Of a DNA stretch of 64,000 nucleotides, positions 39,631-51,600 are shown in pieces. This stretch comes from Steromphala cineraria (lineage: Eukaryota > Mollusca > Gastropoda > Trochida > Trochidae). Made by a program: the position numbers and the translations under genes. The stretch covers positions 55,748,747 to 55,812,746 of the forward strand of contig OU744721.1 of assembly GCA_916613615.1 (NCBI GenBank), given 5' to 3'. Within the stretch, counting starts at the first letter, position 1; every line of letters starts with the position of its first letter. The notes under the pieces are model-generated. The model was not told the origin of the DNA. It saw only the letters and a list, made by a program, of their open reading frames with translations, and did no database searches.

Positions 39631-42600
39631 CTGCAAAAATATGATTGTCATAGTATACTTATATACGTAGATGCTACGAAATGGTAGAAAAGCACGTGGA
39701 TTTAAAGATACACTCCGTGAATTGTTGGAGTCACATATGCCAAACTAGTATCAATAGAGTCATTGGATCTAGATGTTCCGACTGTCATTTAAATCCATTT
39801 ATATAGTGACAATAGAAATTCTAGATCAAGATTGAAAGTGGACATATAGCAGTTTTGGATGAAGAATATCGACATGCAACAATCGTGAGATAAATTTCAT
39901 AAAATTTATTGAATTAAGTCTGGACACGATATTTCAGCTTTCTATGCATTTTAATGTAGAGAAGAAAACGAATATATGTGTTACAGGCGTGAGTCCAGTG
40001 GTCCTTATGAGGGACCATTGATTAGTATAATCTATTGACTATGATCCACAGAAGTCGGGAAGTCTGTACTCAAGTTTTCTGGAGTCAGTAGTCCTGACTA
40101 TATACTGCATATCTTACCATCGACTACACAAGATTTCAGATTTAATTATCAGCAGTGAGAACTGTATTATTACTACTGACTACACAAGATTCCAGGTTTC
40201 TATTGTCGGCAATGCTTACTTAGGGACCAGTGGTTCACCTAATCTATTAATTATGATCTATTGACTATACAAAGTTTCAACTTTTTAAGGTCGGCAGTTC
40301 TGACTATATACTGCATTACCATCAACTACACACGATTTCAGATTTCTAGAGTTGGCAGTGCTGCATATCTGACCATCCACAATACAAGATTTCAGATTTC
40401 TAGGGTCAGCAGTCCTGACTTAATACTACATATCTTACCATCGACTACGCAATATTACAGATTTCTAGAGTCAGCAGTGCTGGCTATATACTACATATCT
40501 TACAATCAACTACACAAGATTTCAGATTTTAGAAGTCTTTACTTTTGACTATATACTGCATTACCATCCACTACACACGATTTCAGATTTCTAGAGTTGG
40601 CAGTCCTGACTATAAACTGTGTATCTTACCATCCACTTCACAAGATTTCAGATTTCTTGAATCAGCAGTTCTGACTATATACTGTGTATATATCTTACAA
40701 TTGACTACACAAGATTTCAGATTTCTAGATTCATCAGTCCTGACTATAGACGGCATATCTTACAATCGATTACACAAGATTTAGCATTTCTATAGTCAGC
40801 CATGCACATTTAGGCAACATTAATTCACCAAGCCAGTACTTATGATCCACAGAAGTCAAGAAAGTCTGAACAAATAAAATCAGATTTCTAGAGTCAGCAG
40901 TCCTGACTTTACACTGCATTACCATCGTCTACACAAGATTTCAGGTTACTAGAGTCAGCCGTGCTGGCTATATACTGTGTATCCTACCATCGCCTACACA
41001 AGATTTAAGGTTTCTTGACAGTCCTGACTATAAACTGTATATCTTACCATCGACAACACAAGATTTCAGATTTCTAGAGTCAGCAGTGTTGGCTATATAC
41101 TGCGTATCTTACCATCGACTTAACATAATTTCAAATTCCTAGAGTCAGCAGGCCTGACTTTATACTGCATTACAATCCACTACACAAGATTTCAGATTTC
41201 TTGAATCAGCAGTCCTGACTATATACTGTGTATCTTACCATCGTCTACACAAGATTTCAGATTCCTAGAGTCAGCAGGCCTGACTATATACTGCATATCT
41301 TACCATCGACTACACAAGATTTCAGATTCCTAGAGTCAGCAGTGCTGGCTATATACTGTGTATCCTACCATCGACTACACAAGATTTCAGGTTTCTAGAG
41401 TCAGCAGTCCTGACTTTACACTGCATTACCATCGTCTACACAAGATTTAAGGTTTCTTGAATCAGCAGTCCTGACTATATACTGCATATCTTACCATCGA
41501 CTACACAAGCTTTCAGATTTCTAGAGTCAGCAATGCTGACTATAAACTGTATATCTTACCATCGACAACATCGACTTCATCGTCATGATCCTTCTCGTAT
41601 TCCACACACATGTGGTCGAGACACAGCTTAAAGTCGCTGTCACATTTCTCTCTGTTAGAGTTACACGTGTCGTAGCAGTAGTCGTGTTTATCACAGCACT
41701 CCGTCACTCCCGGCACCGAAGTTGTATCTAGCTGTGGATAATAAAAAACGTTTTTGGCAACCTAAATATTTAACATTCAGACAGCATATGACGCCATATC
41801 CAACTGCAGAAAGATTATCATATTCTCAACAACTAAAGTTAATGACCATATGAATATTCAATACTAAGGCGTCGTAATGACGACGTGTCTCTATGTAGTG
41901 AGATTAACATATACTCAAGTACATAAATTAAGGACCAATATCGAGGCATCATAAAAACATCGTCTCCATCTTGAGTAAAATACAAATATATACTCAAGAC
42001 CACATAAATATTCAATAATCAGGCATCACGACGTCATGTCAAGCTATCGTAAGATACAGTTATCAACTACGAGGGCTGCCATATTGGGTTCATATTTGGG
42101 TGCCCTTGAGTAGTAAATGCATATCCAATTAGAAAATTATGGATCATCTTATTATATTCAATATGCCGGCATCATTTGACGTCGTTTCCATCTCTTATAA
42201 TATCATGGTATTAATCATGAACAATAAGGACAATTCTTACGGATGAACAACTTCTTTGTTCTATGTAAGCGACGTTTCGACATAGATTCTAAAGTCAAGC
42301 AAGAAGAAGTTTTTCATCCATGAGAATTGTCCTTATTTTTCATCACACAAACTTTTAGAATGTCAATTAAGGAAGTTGTGAATCGTGTGTTTCTCTATTG
42401 GCTCGGCCAAGGGCCTATGCGGAACCAAAGGCCTGTAACTGGGACAATACAAATGTACGGATACTAAGATGATTAATGACATTTATTAATGATTTTCTTT
42501 GTGATTTACTTGCACAACATAAGGGAGTTAATTTCAAATAAAAATAAGAATTATAAATGAAATTGGTGAACTGTCATATATTTCGACGGAAAAACCAATA

Positions 42601-45600
42601 CGGAAAAACTTAATTAATGACATATTTATCAATTAACTCCTTTGTGATTTACCTGCACAACATTAGAGAGTTATTTTTTTAAATCCAAATTATCAATGAG
42701 GTCGATTCCAAATTGTAATGTAATGAAGTCAGTTTATGTTTTTAAAAACGTATAAAAAGAGTATTGTTAATATTTTGTTGATCTAGTTAGGTCAAGATAA
42801 ATATACATAGAGAATGGTGGAAAACTCTTTTTCCTCAAATGTAACTCTACCAGAGTGGGGTATAAGTCAGATATACCCACCCTTCCCTCGGTGCATCACT
42901 CAATATACCTCCTGTTTGAATCGTGATCCTCGGCTCCGCTACGCTAACCCTCGGAGACCCACGATTCAAACAGGAGGTATATTGAGCGATACACCTCGGG
43001 AAGTGTGGGTATATCTATTACATATCAGTAAAACGAAAATAAATGGTTCCAATTGAAAGACAATGTAAAAAATGTAATGTAATATTTAGCGTTTCCTTTT
43101 TTCTTGCACAAAATGAATTAAAGTTGTTCACACAAAAATGGCCGCAAATTGACTTTATGTTAATCTTTATAATTCGTTCTCTGACTATGGATGTTTGGTA
43201 TGTGTAAAGAGATTGTTGACACTATCAAAATAATATATATAGCATTAACGTACACTTATCAGTGAAAAATGAAGAAAAAGGAAAAAACGTGCTGCTGTCG
43301 CTTTAAAGTGACAGTCCTATCAGGGTATTTATTGTGGAAACGAAATTCAGGAGGATGCAGTGATGCATTCTATTCTTTGCCAAATTGTTAAATCTAGAAC
43401 AACTAAAATATTACCCACACTCATATATATGAAAATGTTATAATCATATATAAGTATTAACAGGGAAGTACTCTTCAACAGCTATCCTGATAGGACTGTC
43501 CCTTTAGGACGAGATAGCATCCATAGTTTGGACAATACTTATCGTGAAGTATTATTAATGCACATAATTAATGAATTTGAATGAATAATGGGTAGTTTAT
43601 ACTACAAAGTACATCAGCATTGGCAAATATTTTCAGCCTAATACATCATTTAACGTTAATCATCAAACCAGAAAGAAATTATCAAATTAAAGTATAGTTT
43701 GCAAGCACCGATTGGCATTTCGAACAGTATATAAACATAATGTGCCCTCAGGGAGTAATTTTTCATATATTATTAGATATATCAACATAAAGGTCACTGT
43801 TCTTAAAAAGTGTAAATTGAAATTAATCATCGTTTTTGGCATCGTGGCATTTCGTGAAGAAACATGTTGATAAATACGTCCGCCTACATATAGTCTAATA
43901 CAGAAGCCGAACCTATCATTCTTAAGCATTAGGTGTGGAATTACAACGTAAAATCGGTTATCAGTAACTACATGTACAACTGTTATCATGTGTTAGCGAG
44001 AAATATTACTGTGATGAAAGGGTACGACATTTATTTATCAAAGTAATTTCCAACTGTCTGCTTTACAAAAAGCGACGACGCATGTTTTGTCGTGTAGATG
44101 ATTATCATTCTCTTGTACACAGGTATAAATGTCAAAACAGCTGACTTGCACTTTTTCAACTTCTAACGTTAAATAAATGTTCTGAAAAGTTTATTTGTCT
44201 TTCGCTGTTACTTTCCGTATTGGGATTTCGACAACCATATCGGAATTTTGATAGAGCTGGTTTTAAAACAGTTTCTATGTAAAATATACTAGCTTAAAAG
44301 TAAAAAGAGTCGACTTGCACCTTTCCAACTTATAATGTAAAACGAGCGTTCTGAGAAGTTTATCATCAATGATTGTTATTTTCAATTAACATTTTGATAG
44401 CCATCCCGAAAGTTTCCTTGGGTTAGTTTTAAACACTTTTCTGTGTAAAAAACACTTAATTTACCGTGACTTTTTTAGATAGTGACAAATATTGTCATTA
44501 TTTAATCCGATCTAAATAAAAAAACACTCACATAACTTAACCGGTTTTGTTATGTCTTAAATGCATCTTGTCTTTCTTCAAAACTTTACCCATTCTCTCC
44601 CCACAGAGGCAGATCAAGTCATGAAATGACGATACAGCCTCTGTTCTATTACGCCGAAATCCGTGGGTTCTGGCAGTTTCCCCTGGCGGAAAAAAATTGC
44701 AACACAATCCATTTGAATTGTTTTATCAAATGACAACGCTTCTCGTATGGAAAGGGTGGTTCATATCACAATGCTATTGCATTAAATCAGTAGCCAAAAT
44801 GATGATTTTAGAACAGCGTCGCTGATTGCACAACTAACTTTGATTGAATCAGGCATCTCCCATTCTATCCCACAAAGTCGGCGCAATAGAACAGAGGCTG
44901 TATCAACATGACTTGATCTGCCTATGTGGGGAGAGAATGGAAAAGTTTGGAGATGTGTTTTCCAACAACATAATACTTATCTTTTATATACTATAAATAA
45001 AAAATAGAGCCATTGGCTCTGTAGCTCATCAGGCATCATATCAAGTTTGCTTTATACAGGCAAGATGAGCTAAAAATGAAACTGATGTTACCTATTGCAA
45101 GAAAACCTATAAAAAATTACAAAACAAATGTATTATTATTCAACACTTTCTAGATCGCCAATATCAGACAGTGAAAGAAGTCCACACTAAAATATCCAAG
45201 GAGAAATAAATTTGCCATAGACTGTCATCTAATGTGGGGTCATTGGGTCACGTAATCTACAATTTAAAATCTTCATTGGCCAAAGAGTCTGCACATTAAA
45301 TTTCAACTCTCTTAACCTTATGGAACTTGAGAAGGAGATGAAAATAGGTTTTTAAGATTGTGACCCCTGTGACCCTATTTGGGGTCATGGGGTCACAAAA
45401 CCTACAGTTTAGAATCCCAATTGGCCAAGGAGTCTACATGCAGTCTTTCAGCTCAATAGACCTTTAGGAGCTAAAGATGATGATGAAAATAAGTTTTTAA
45501 GGTTGTGACCCCTGTGACCCTATTTGGGGTCATGGGGTCACGCAATCTACAATTTAGAATCCCCATTGGCCAAGGAGTCTGCACATATAATTTCAGCACT

Positions 45601-48600
45601 CTAGACCTTTTGGAACTTGAGAAGAAGATGAAAATAGTTTTTTAAGGTTGTGACCCCTGTGACCCTATTTGGGGTCACAGGGTCAACAAAGTTACAAATT
45701 AGAATCCCCATTGTCCAAGGAGTCTGCACATATCAATATTAACTCTCTAGAACTTTTGGAACTGGAGAAGAAGATGAGAATTGTTTTTTAAGGTTGTGAC
45801 CCCTGTGACCCTATTTGGGGTCATGGGGTCACGAAATCTACAATTAAGAATCCTGATTGGCCAAGGAGTCTGCACATATAATTGTTAACTCTCTACTCCT
45901 TTTGGAACTGGAGAAGAAGATGAAAATAGGTATTTAAGGTTGTGACCCCTGTGACCCTATTTGGGGTCACAGGTTCACCAAAGTTACAAATTAGAATCCC
46001 CATTGTCCAAGGAGTCTGCACATATCACTTTCAACTCTCTAGTCCTTTTAGTACTGGAGAAGAAGATGAAAATAGGTTTTTAAGGTTGTGACCCCTGTGA
46101 CCCTATTTGGGGTCACAGGTTCACAAAAGTTACAAATTAGAATCCCCATTGTCCAAGGAGTCTGCACATATCACTTTCAACTCTCTAGTCCTTTTAGAAC
46201 TGGAGAAGAAGATGAAAATAGGTTTTTAAGGTTGTGACCCCTGTGACCCTATTTGGGGTCATGGGGTCACAAAATCTACAATTTAGAATCCCCATTGTCC
46301 AAGAAGTCTGCACATATTGTTTTTAACTCTCTAGTCCTTTTAGAACTTGAGAAGAAGATGAAAATAGGTTTTTAAGGTTGTGACCCCTGTGACCCTATTT
46401 GGGGTCACAGGTTCACAAAAGTTACAAATTAGAATCCCCATTGTCCAAGGAGTCTGCACATATCACTTTCAACTCTCTAGTCCTTTTAGAACTGGAGAAG
46501 AAGATGAAAATAGGTTTTTAAGGTTGTGACCCCTGTGACCCTATTTGGGGTCATGGGGTCACAAAATCTACAATTTAGAATCCCCATTGTCCAAGGAGTC
46601 TGCACATATTGTTTTTAACTCTCTAGTCCTTTTAGAACTGGAGAAGAAGATGAAAATAGGTTTTTAAGGTTGTGACCCCTGTGACCCTATTTTGGGTCAC
46701 AGGGTCACCAAAGTTACAAATTAGAATCTCCATTGTCCAAGGAGTCTGCACATATAATTTTTAACTCTCTACTCCTTTTGGAACTGGAGAAGAAGATGAA
46801 AATAGGTATTTAAGGTTGTGACCCCTGTGACCCTATTTGGGATCACAGGGTCACCAAAGTTACAAATTGGAATCCCCATTGGCAAAGAAGTCTGCACATA
46901 TCATTTTTAACTCTCTACTCCTTTTGGAACTGGAGAAGAAGATGAAAATAGGTTTTTAAAGTTGTGACCCCTGTGACCCTATTTGGGGTCACAGGGTCAC
47001 CAAAGTTACAAATTAGAATCTCCATATGCTAAAGTACTTGTACACAAAATTTCAGCCCTCTAATGTGTATGGTTCATGAGGAGAAGTCGAAAGTGTCAAA
47101 AGTTTACGGACGGACGGACGACGGACGACGGACGACGGACGGACGACGGACGACGGACGACGGACGGACGCCGGACGACGGGCCATGCCATAAGCCCATC
47201 TGGACTTTCAGTCCTGATGAGCTAAAAATAGAGCCATTGGCTCTGTAGCTCATCAGGCTTCATCATCAGTTATGCTGTAGAGTGTGGCCAATGTGATTCC
47301 CCCTTTGTAGAGGCTTCAGGGTTACCAAACATAAATTAAGTATATAGGCGACAAGTTTCAGTTTTCTAGGCCTTATGCTTTAGGAGAAGAAGATGAAAAT
47401 AGATTTGAAGGACGTTTCCTTTTGCCTTTATTAGGGCCAACAGGGTCACCAAAGCTACAATTCATAATCATCACTAGTCAAGGAGTTTGTACACAAAGTT
47501 TCAGCTTTCTAGGCCTCATGGTTCTGGAGAAGAAGATGAAAATAGGTTTTTAGAGTGTGGCGCCTGTGGCCCTTTTTAGGGGTCACAGGGCCACCAAAGC
47601 TACAATTTATAATCCCACTAGCCAAGGAGTTTGTACACAAAGTTTCAGCTTTCTAGGCCTCATGGTTCTGGAGAAGAAGATGAAAATAGGTTTTTAGAGT
47701 GTGGCGCCTGTGGCCCTTTTTAGGGGTCACAGGGCCACCAAAGCTACAATTTATAATCCCACTAGCCAAGGAGTCTGTACACAAAGTTTCAGCTTTCTAG
47801 GCCTCATAGTTCTGGAGAAGAAGATGAAAATAGGTTTTTAGGGCGTGGCCCCTTTGGCCCTTATTAGGGGTCACAGAGCCACGAAAGCTACAATTTATAA
47901 TCCTCACTAGCCAAGGAGTCTGTACACAAAGTTTCAGCTTTCTAGGCCTCATAGTTCTGGAGAAGAAGATGAAAATAGGTTTTTAGGGCGTGGCCCCTTT
48001 GGCCCTTATTAGGGGTCACAGAGCCACCAAAGCTACAATTTATAATCCTCACTAGCCAAGGAGTCTGTACACAAAGTTTCAGCTTTTTAGGCCTCATGGT
48101 TCTGGAGAAGAAGATGAAAATAGGTTTTTAGGGCGTGGCCTCTGTGGCCCTTATTAGGGGTCACAGGGCCACCAAAGCTACAATTTATAATCCTAACTAG
48201 CCAAGGAGTCTGTACACAAAGTTTAAGCTTTCTAGACCTCATGGTTTTTCCATAAAGTTTACGGACGGATGGACGGACGGACGGACGCCGGACACCATGC
48301 CATGCCATAAGCCCATCGGGCCTTACAGGCCAGATGAGCTAAAAATAACAAACCTGCAGTCCAAACGATCCACAGCCATTGCTTATTGGTTTGTGATCTT
48401 TCCGGGGTTTTGGAGCAGCACCTGCAAAAGATTATTGATAAAATGCATAAGTTCTTATTGAAATTTCTTCAAATGCACTATTATGTCCAATAAAATACGT
48501 AGCTTCAGTGAACTAGCAGTATCTTAAAGAGCCACTCCGTGAGTTCTCAGGGGTTGTATAAGCCAAACTTTACCAATAGTGTAATCTGATCGAGTAGTAT

Positions 48601-51600
48601 CGATTGTTGAAAGAAAATGTCAATTTAAAGGGGCAGTAGCACGTTTTTTGATAATTTTATATTTTATATTTTTCACTGATACTCGTAGGTTAATGCTAAA
48701 TGTATTATTGTGACAGTGTCAAAAATCTCATTACACAAGCCAATCATCCGTAGTCAGAGGACAAAGTATGAAGATTCACATAAAATCCATTGGCGGCCAT
48801 TTCGTGTTAACACCTTTAATTCATTTTGTGTAAGAAAAAGCAATCGCATGGCTGAACTTTACGTTATATATTTGAATTATTACTGCTCCATTTAGATTAA
48901 ATACATTGTTTTCAGTTGGAACCATTAATTTTCATTTTCCTGACATCACCTTATAATCCCCCTAAAAACGTGCTACTGCCCCTTAAAAGCTAATCGAGGT
49001 CGTATGGTGACAACAGGAAGGTTTGAAATCACGATTCTGACCGAAAATCGGACATTGACGCGCATCAATCGGTCAAACGTAATTTTGTGAACTGCTCTAA
49101 AGCAGGCATATTAAAAGTTACAAGCTGATCATGTTTGATAGGTTATATAACTAGTTTTCATGTAAACTGAAAGTGTGAATGTGGCTTTTGCGAATATAAC
49201 ATATATATGACTGTGGTTTGAAGGGAATCTCAAATATAATAAATCGTTTTGCATAGAAAAACCTAAATTCCATCGTTTCTGAATCATAAACATATTACCC
49301 GAACGCAACTTTGAAGTTATCTTCAAGTTGCGACCGCTGCACGAGAAATTCGGCCACGTGCGTCTCGGCAGTGATAGATTTCAGGCTACATGCGGCATTC
49401 TGACTTGAGCGTCCCTGTTGGAAGGACGTGTCAGAGTCACTTTAGAATTAGGTACTTTTCGCTCCCAACACTTTAATTAGATTACTTTGTGCGCAATTGT
49501 TACAAACAATTGCAATAGAATGCAAACTTCCATCTAGTTTGTTATAGAAATATTCTTAGATAGTTCATAGTACTCTGATAGTAGGGGAGACCGGGGATGG
49601 TTGTAACAATATTTACTGTTTGTATATTTATGAAGTAGGTTTAATTCCAACTACAATACTCAAAGAAGGACTGTCGACATTGGCCTTTCCAAAGATACAT
49701 CCAACTCACGCACGTGCCTACTCATATAGGAGTAAGAAGGCAATACTCTATAAAACATTTCCGTCTTTTCCCTCGTCCTGTCGATCCCTTTCTCTCTGAT
49801 CTGTCTACTCTCTTTTGGATGGCAACATCCACGTGTTTAATAACTGAAATATTGTTCAAAACACGTTAAACACCAACTCACTCACTCACACTATAAAACA
49901 TTGATGTAACAACTGACCCCACTGTTGGGGTAGGTTGAAACAATGCTTGGGGCTGGTTGTAACATGAATACAAATGATAATGATTTAGATAAAGGGAAAG
50001 TTATTAAACATAACAGTACAAGAAAACAAACATAAAACTTCAGGGATGAAACAATTGGCGCATACATTTTGACTTCCTGTCCTATCTTTGATTTGAAATA
50101 GTCGACGTACAAAACTATGGAAGGGGATGTGTGCCAAAAATGAATTCATGTACACTCGTAACTCGCAAGATGTAACATGTCGTTCTCAACCATGCAATTC
50201 TCGAAAAGACGAGTCCAAGCGTGCAAAACTAACATTTCAATCCTGTAAAACTCAACTTGCTGTTCTCAACTTTACAAAGTTGAAATGTAATTCAAGAAAT
50301 GTCAAAGACAAAACCCGATTTTCTATCTTGAATAAGATTAATATTCACAATAAGCAATGCTATAAGTTACGTTTAACATATGGAAAATGGAAAATAAAGA
50401 GTTGTAAAATCAGCTTTTTCAAACAGACTTTTGCATTTCGAGTTTTACACGATTGCAATGTATATGATTTCGCATTGACGGGGGATGTGTGCCAAAAATG
50501 ATATGCTATGCTTGATTCGTTAAAGCAAACATTTGACCGGCGCGCGCTGATTCTGCAACAGGCACGAGAAAGGAACAAGTTTACTTTATGTAAGCGGCTG
50601 ACCTGGCTAACCGAAACAAATACATAAATGACAGAATAACTGGCCAATTTATACATTTGAAGCATATTTTCATTCCAGATATTGCTAGCTTGACTATTGT
50701 TGAATTTTATATAAAATGGACATAAAAAAAAAATATAAAAATATTCAACTTAAATGACAGTAAATGTAAGACTGCATTGAATATTCTTATCAACGATAAA
50801 TTTTAGTGATTATTCGATATTGAAGCGATAACTATGTATAGTTGGGTATATATGTAAAATACCTTTGAACATTAATGCCTTAAAAGTAGCAATCTTTGCA
50901 ATACTCTTTCCACCTATATATCTATTTTGTAAACCACTTTAAGTAAGAGTAAAAATGTCCAAAAATGTATACATTTTTTCATTGCGATATTATATACCAA
51001 AATAGATCTAGAATTTAGTTTCGTGAAAGTTTATTCAATTTTAAGTGACAATTACTTAAATGTACTTCACCTGATTTGGTAAAGTTTACAAATTACGTGG
51101 TTGTGCTTCTCACTTTCAAATATAAAAGCAAGAGCCAGTCATCATAATTTTTTTTATTTTTTATTGATTTGATATTCAACTTGATATATTAAAGTACCAG
51201 TATAGTACTCTCTCCCCACATAGGCAGATGAAGTCATAAAATGTTGATACAACCTCTGTTCTAACTAGCCGAAATCCGTGGGTTCTGGTAGTTTCCCCCG
51301 GCGCAAAATACTTCGCTGATTGCACAAATAACTTTGATTTTCTCCAATCAGGCATCTCCCATTTTATCCCACAAAGTCGGCATAATAGAACAGAGGCTGT
51401 ATCGATATTTCATGACTTGATCTGCCTCTGTGGGGAAAGAATGCCAATATAGTGGCATACAAATATTACCCTCACAACCTTTACAATATTTTTGGATTAC
51501 TTTAATTAACAAGTGAAGAACCGGGCAGAGTTCACACAGCACGCAAAGAATTTCAAACAGTAGAATTGATAAACATTGTTTAAAGTTGTATGATAGTTGA

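Noticed and set aside
40261..40784. Open frames in the intron 3 array (TRFQISRV repeats)
   Set aside because: Repeat translations on the strand opposite to the PLA2G12 gene.
47063..47248. Open frame with GRRTTDGRRTTDD
   Set aside because: Translation of the GACG microsatellite of element A.
50127..50501. 124-codon open frame in the left arm of the foldback element (and its mirror at 52299-52673)
   Set aside because: Present in both arms, but most differences between the copies are amino-acid changing and no domain is recognisable. Kept only as an observation on the element.
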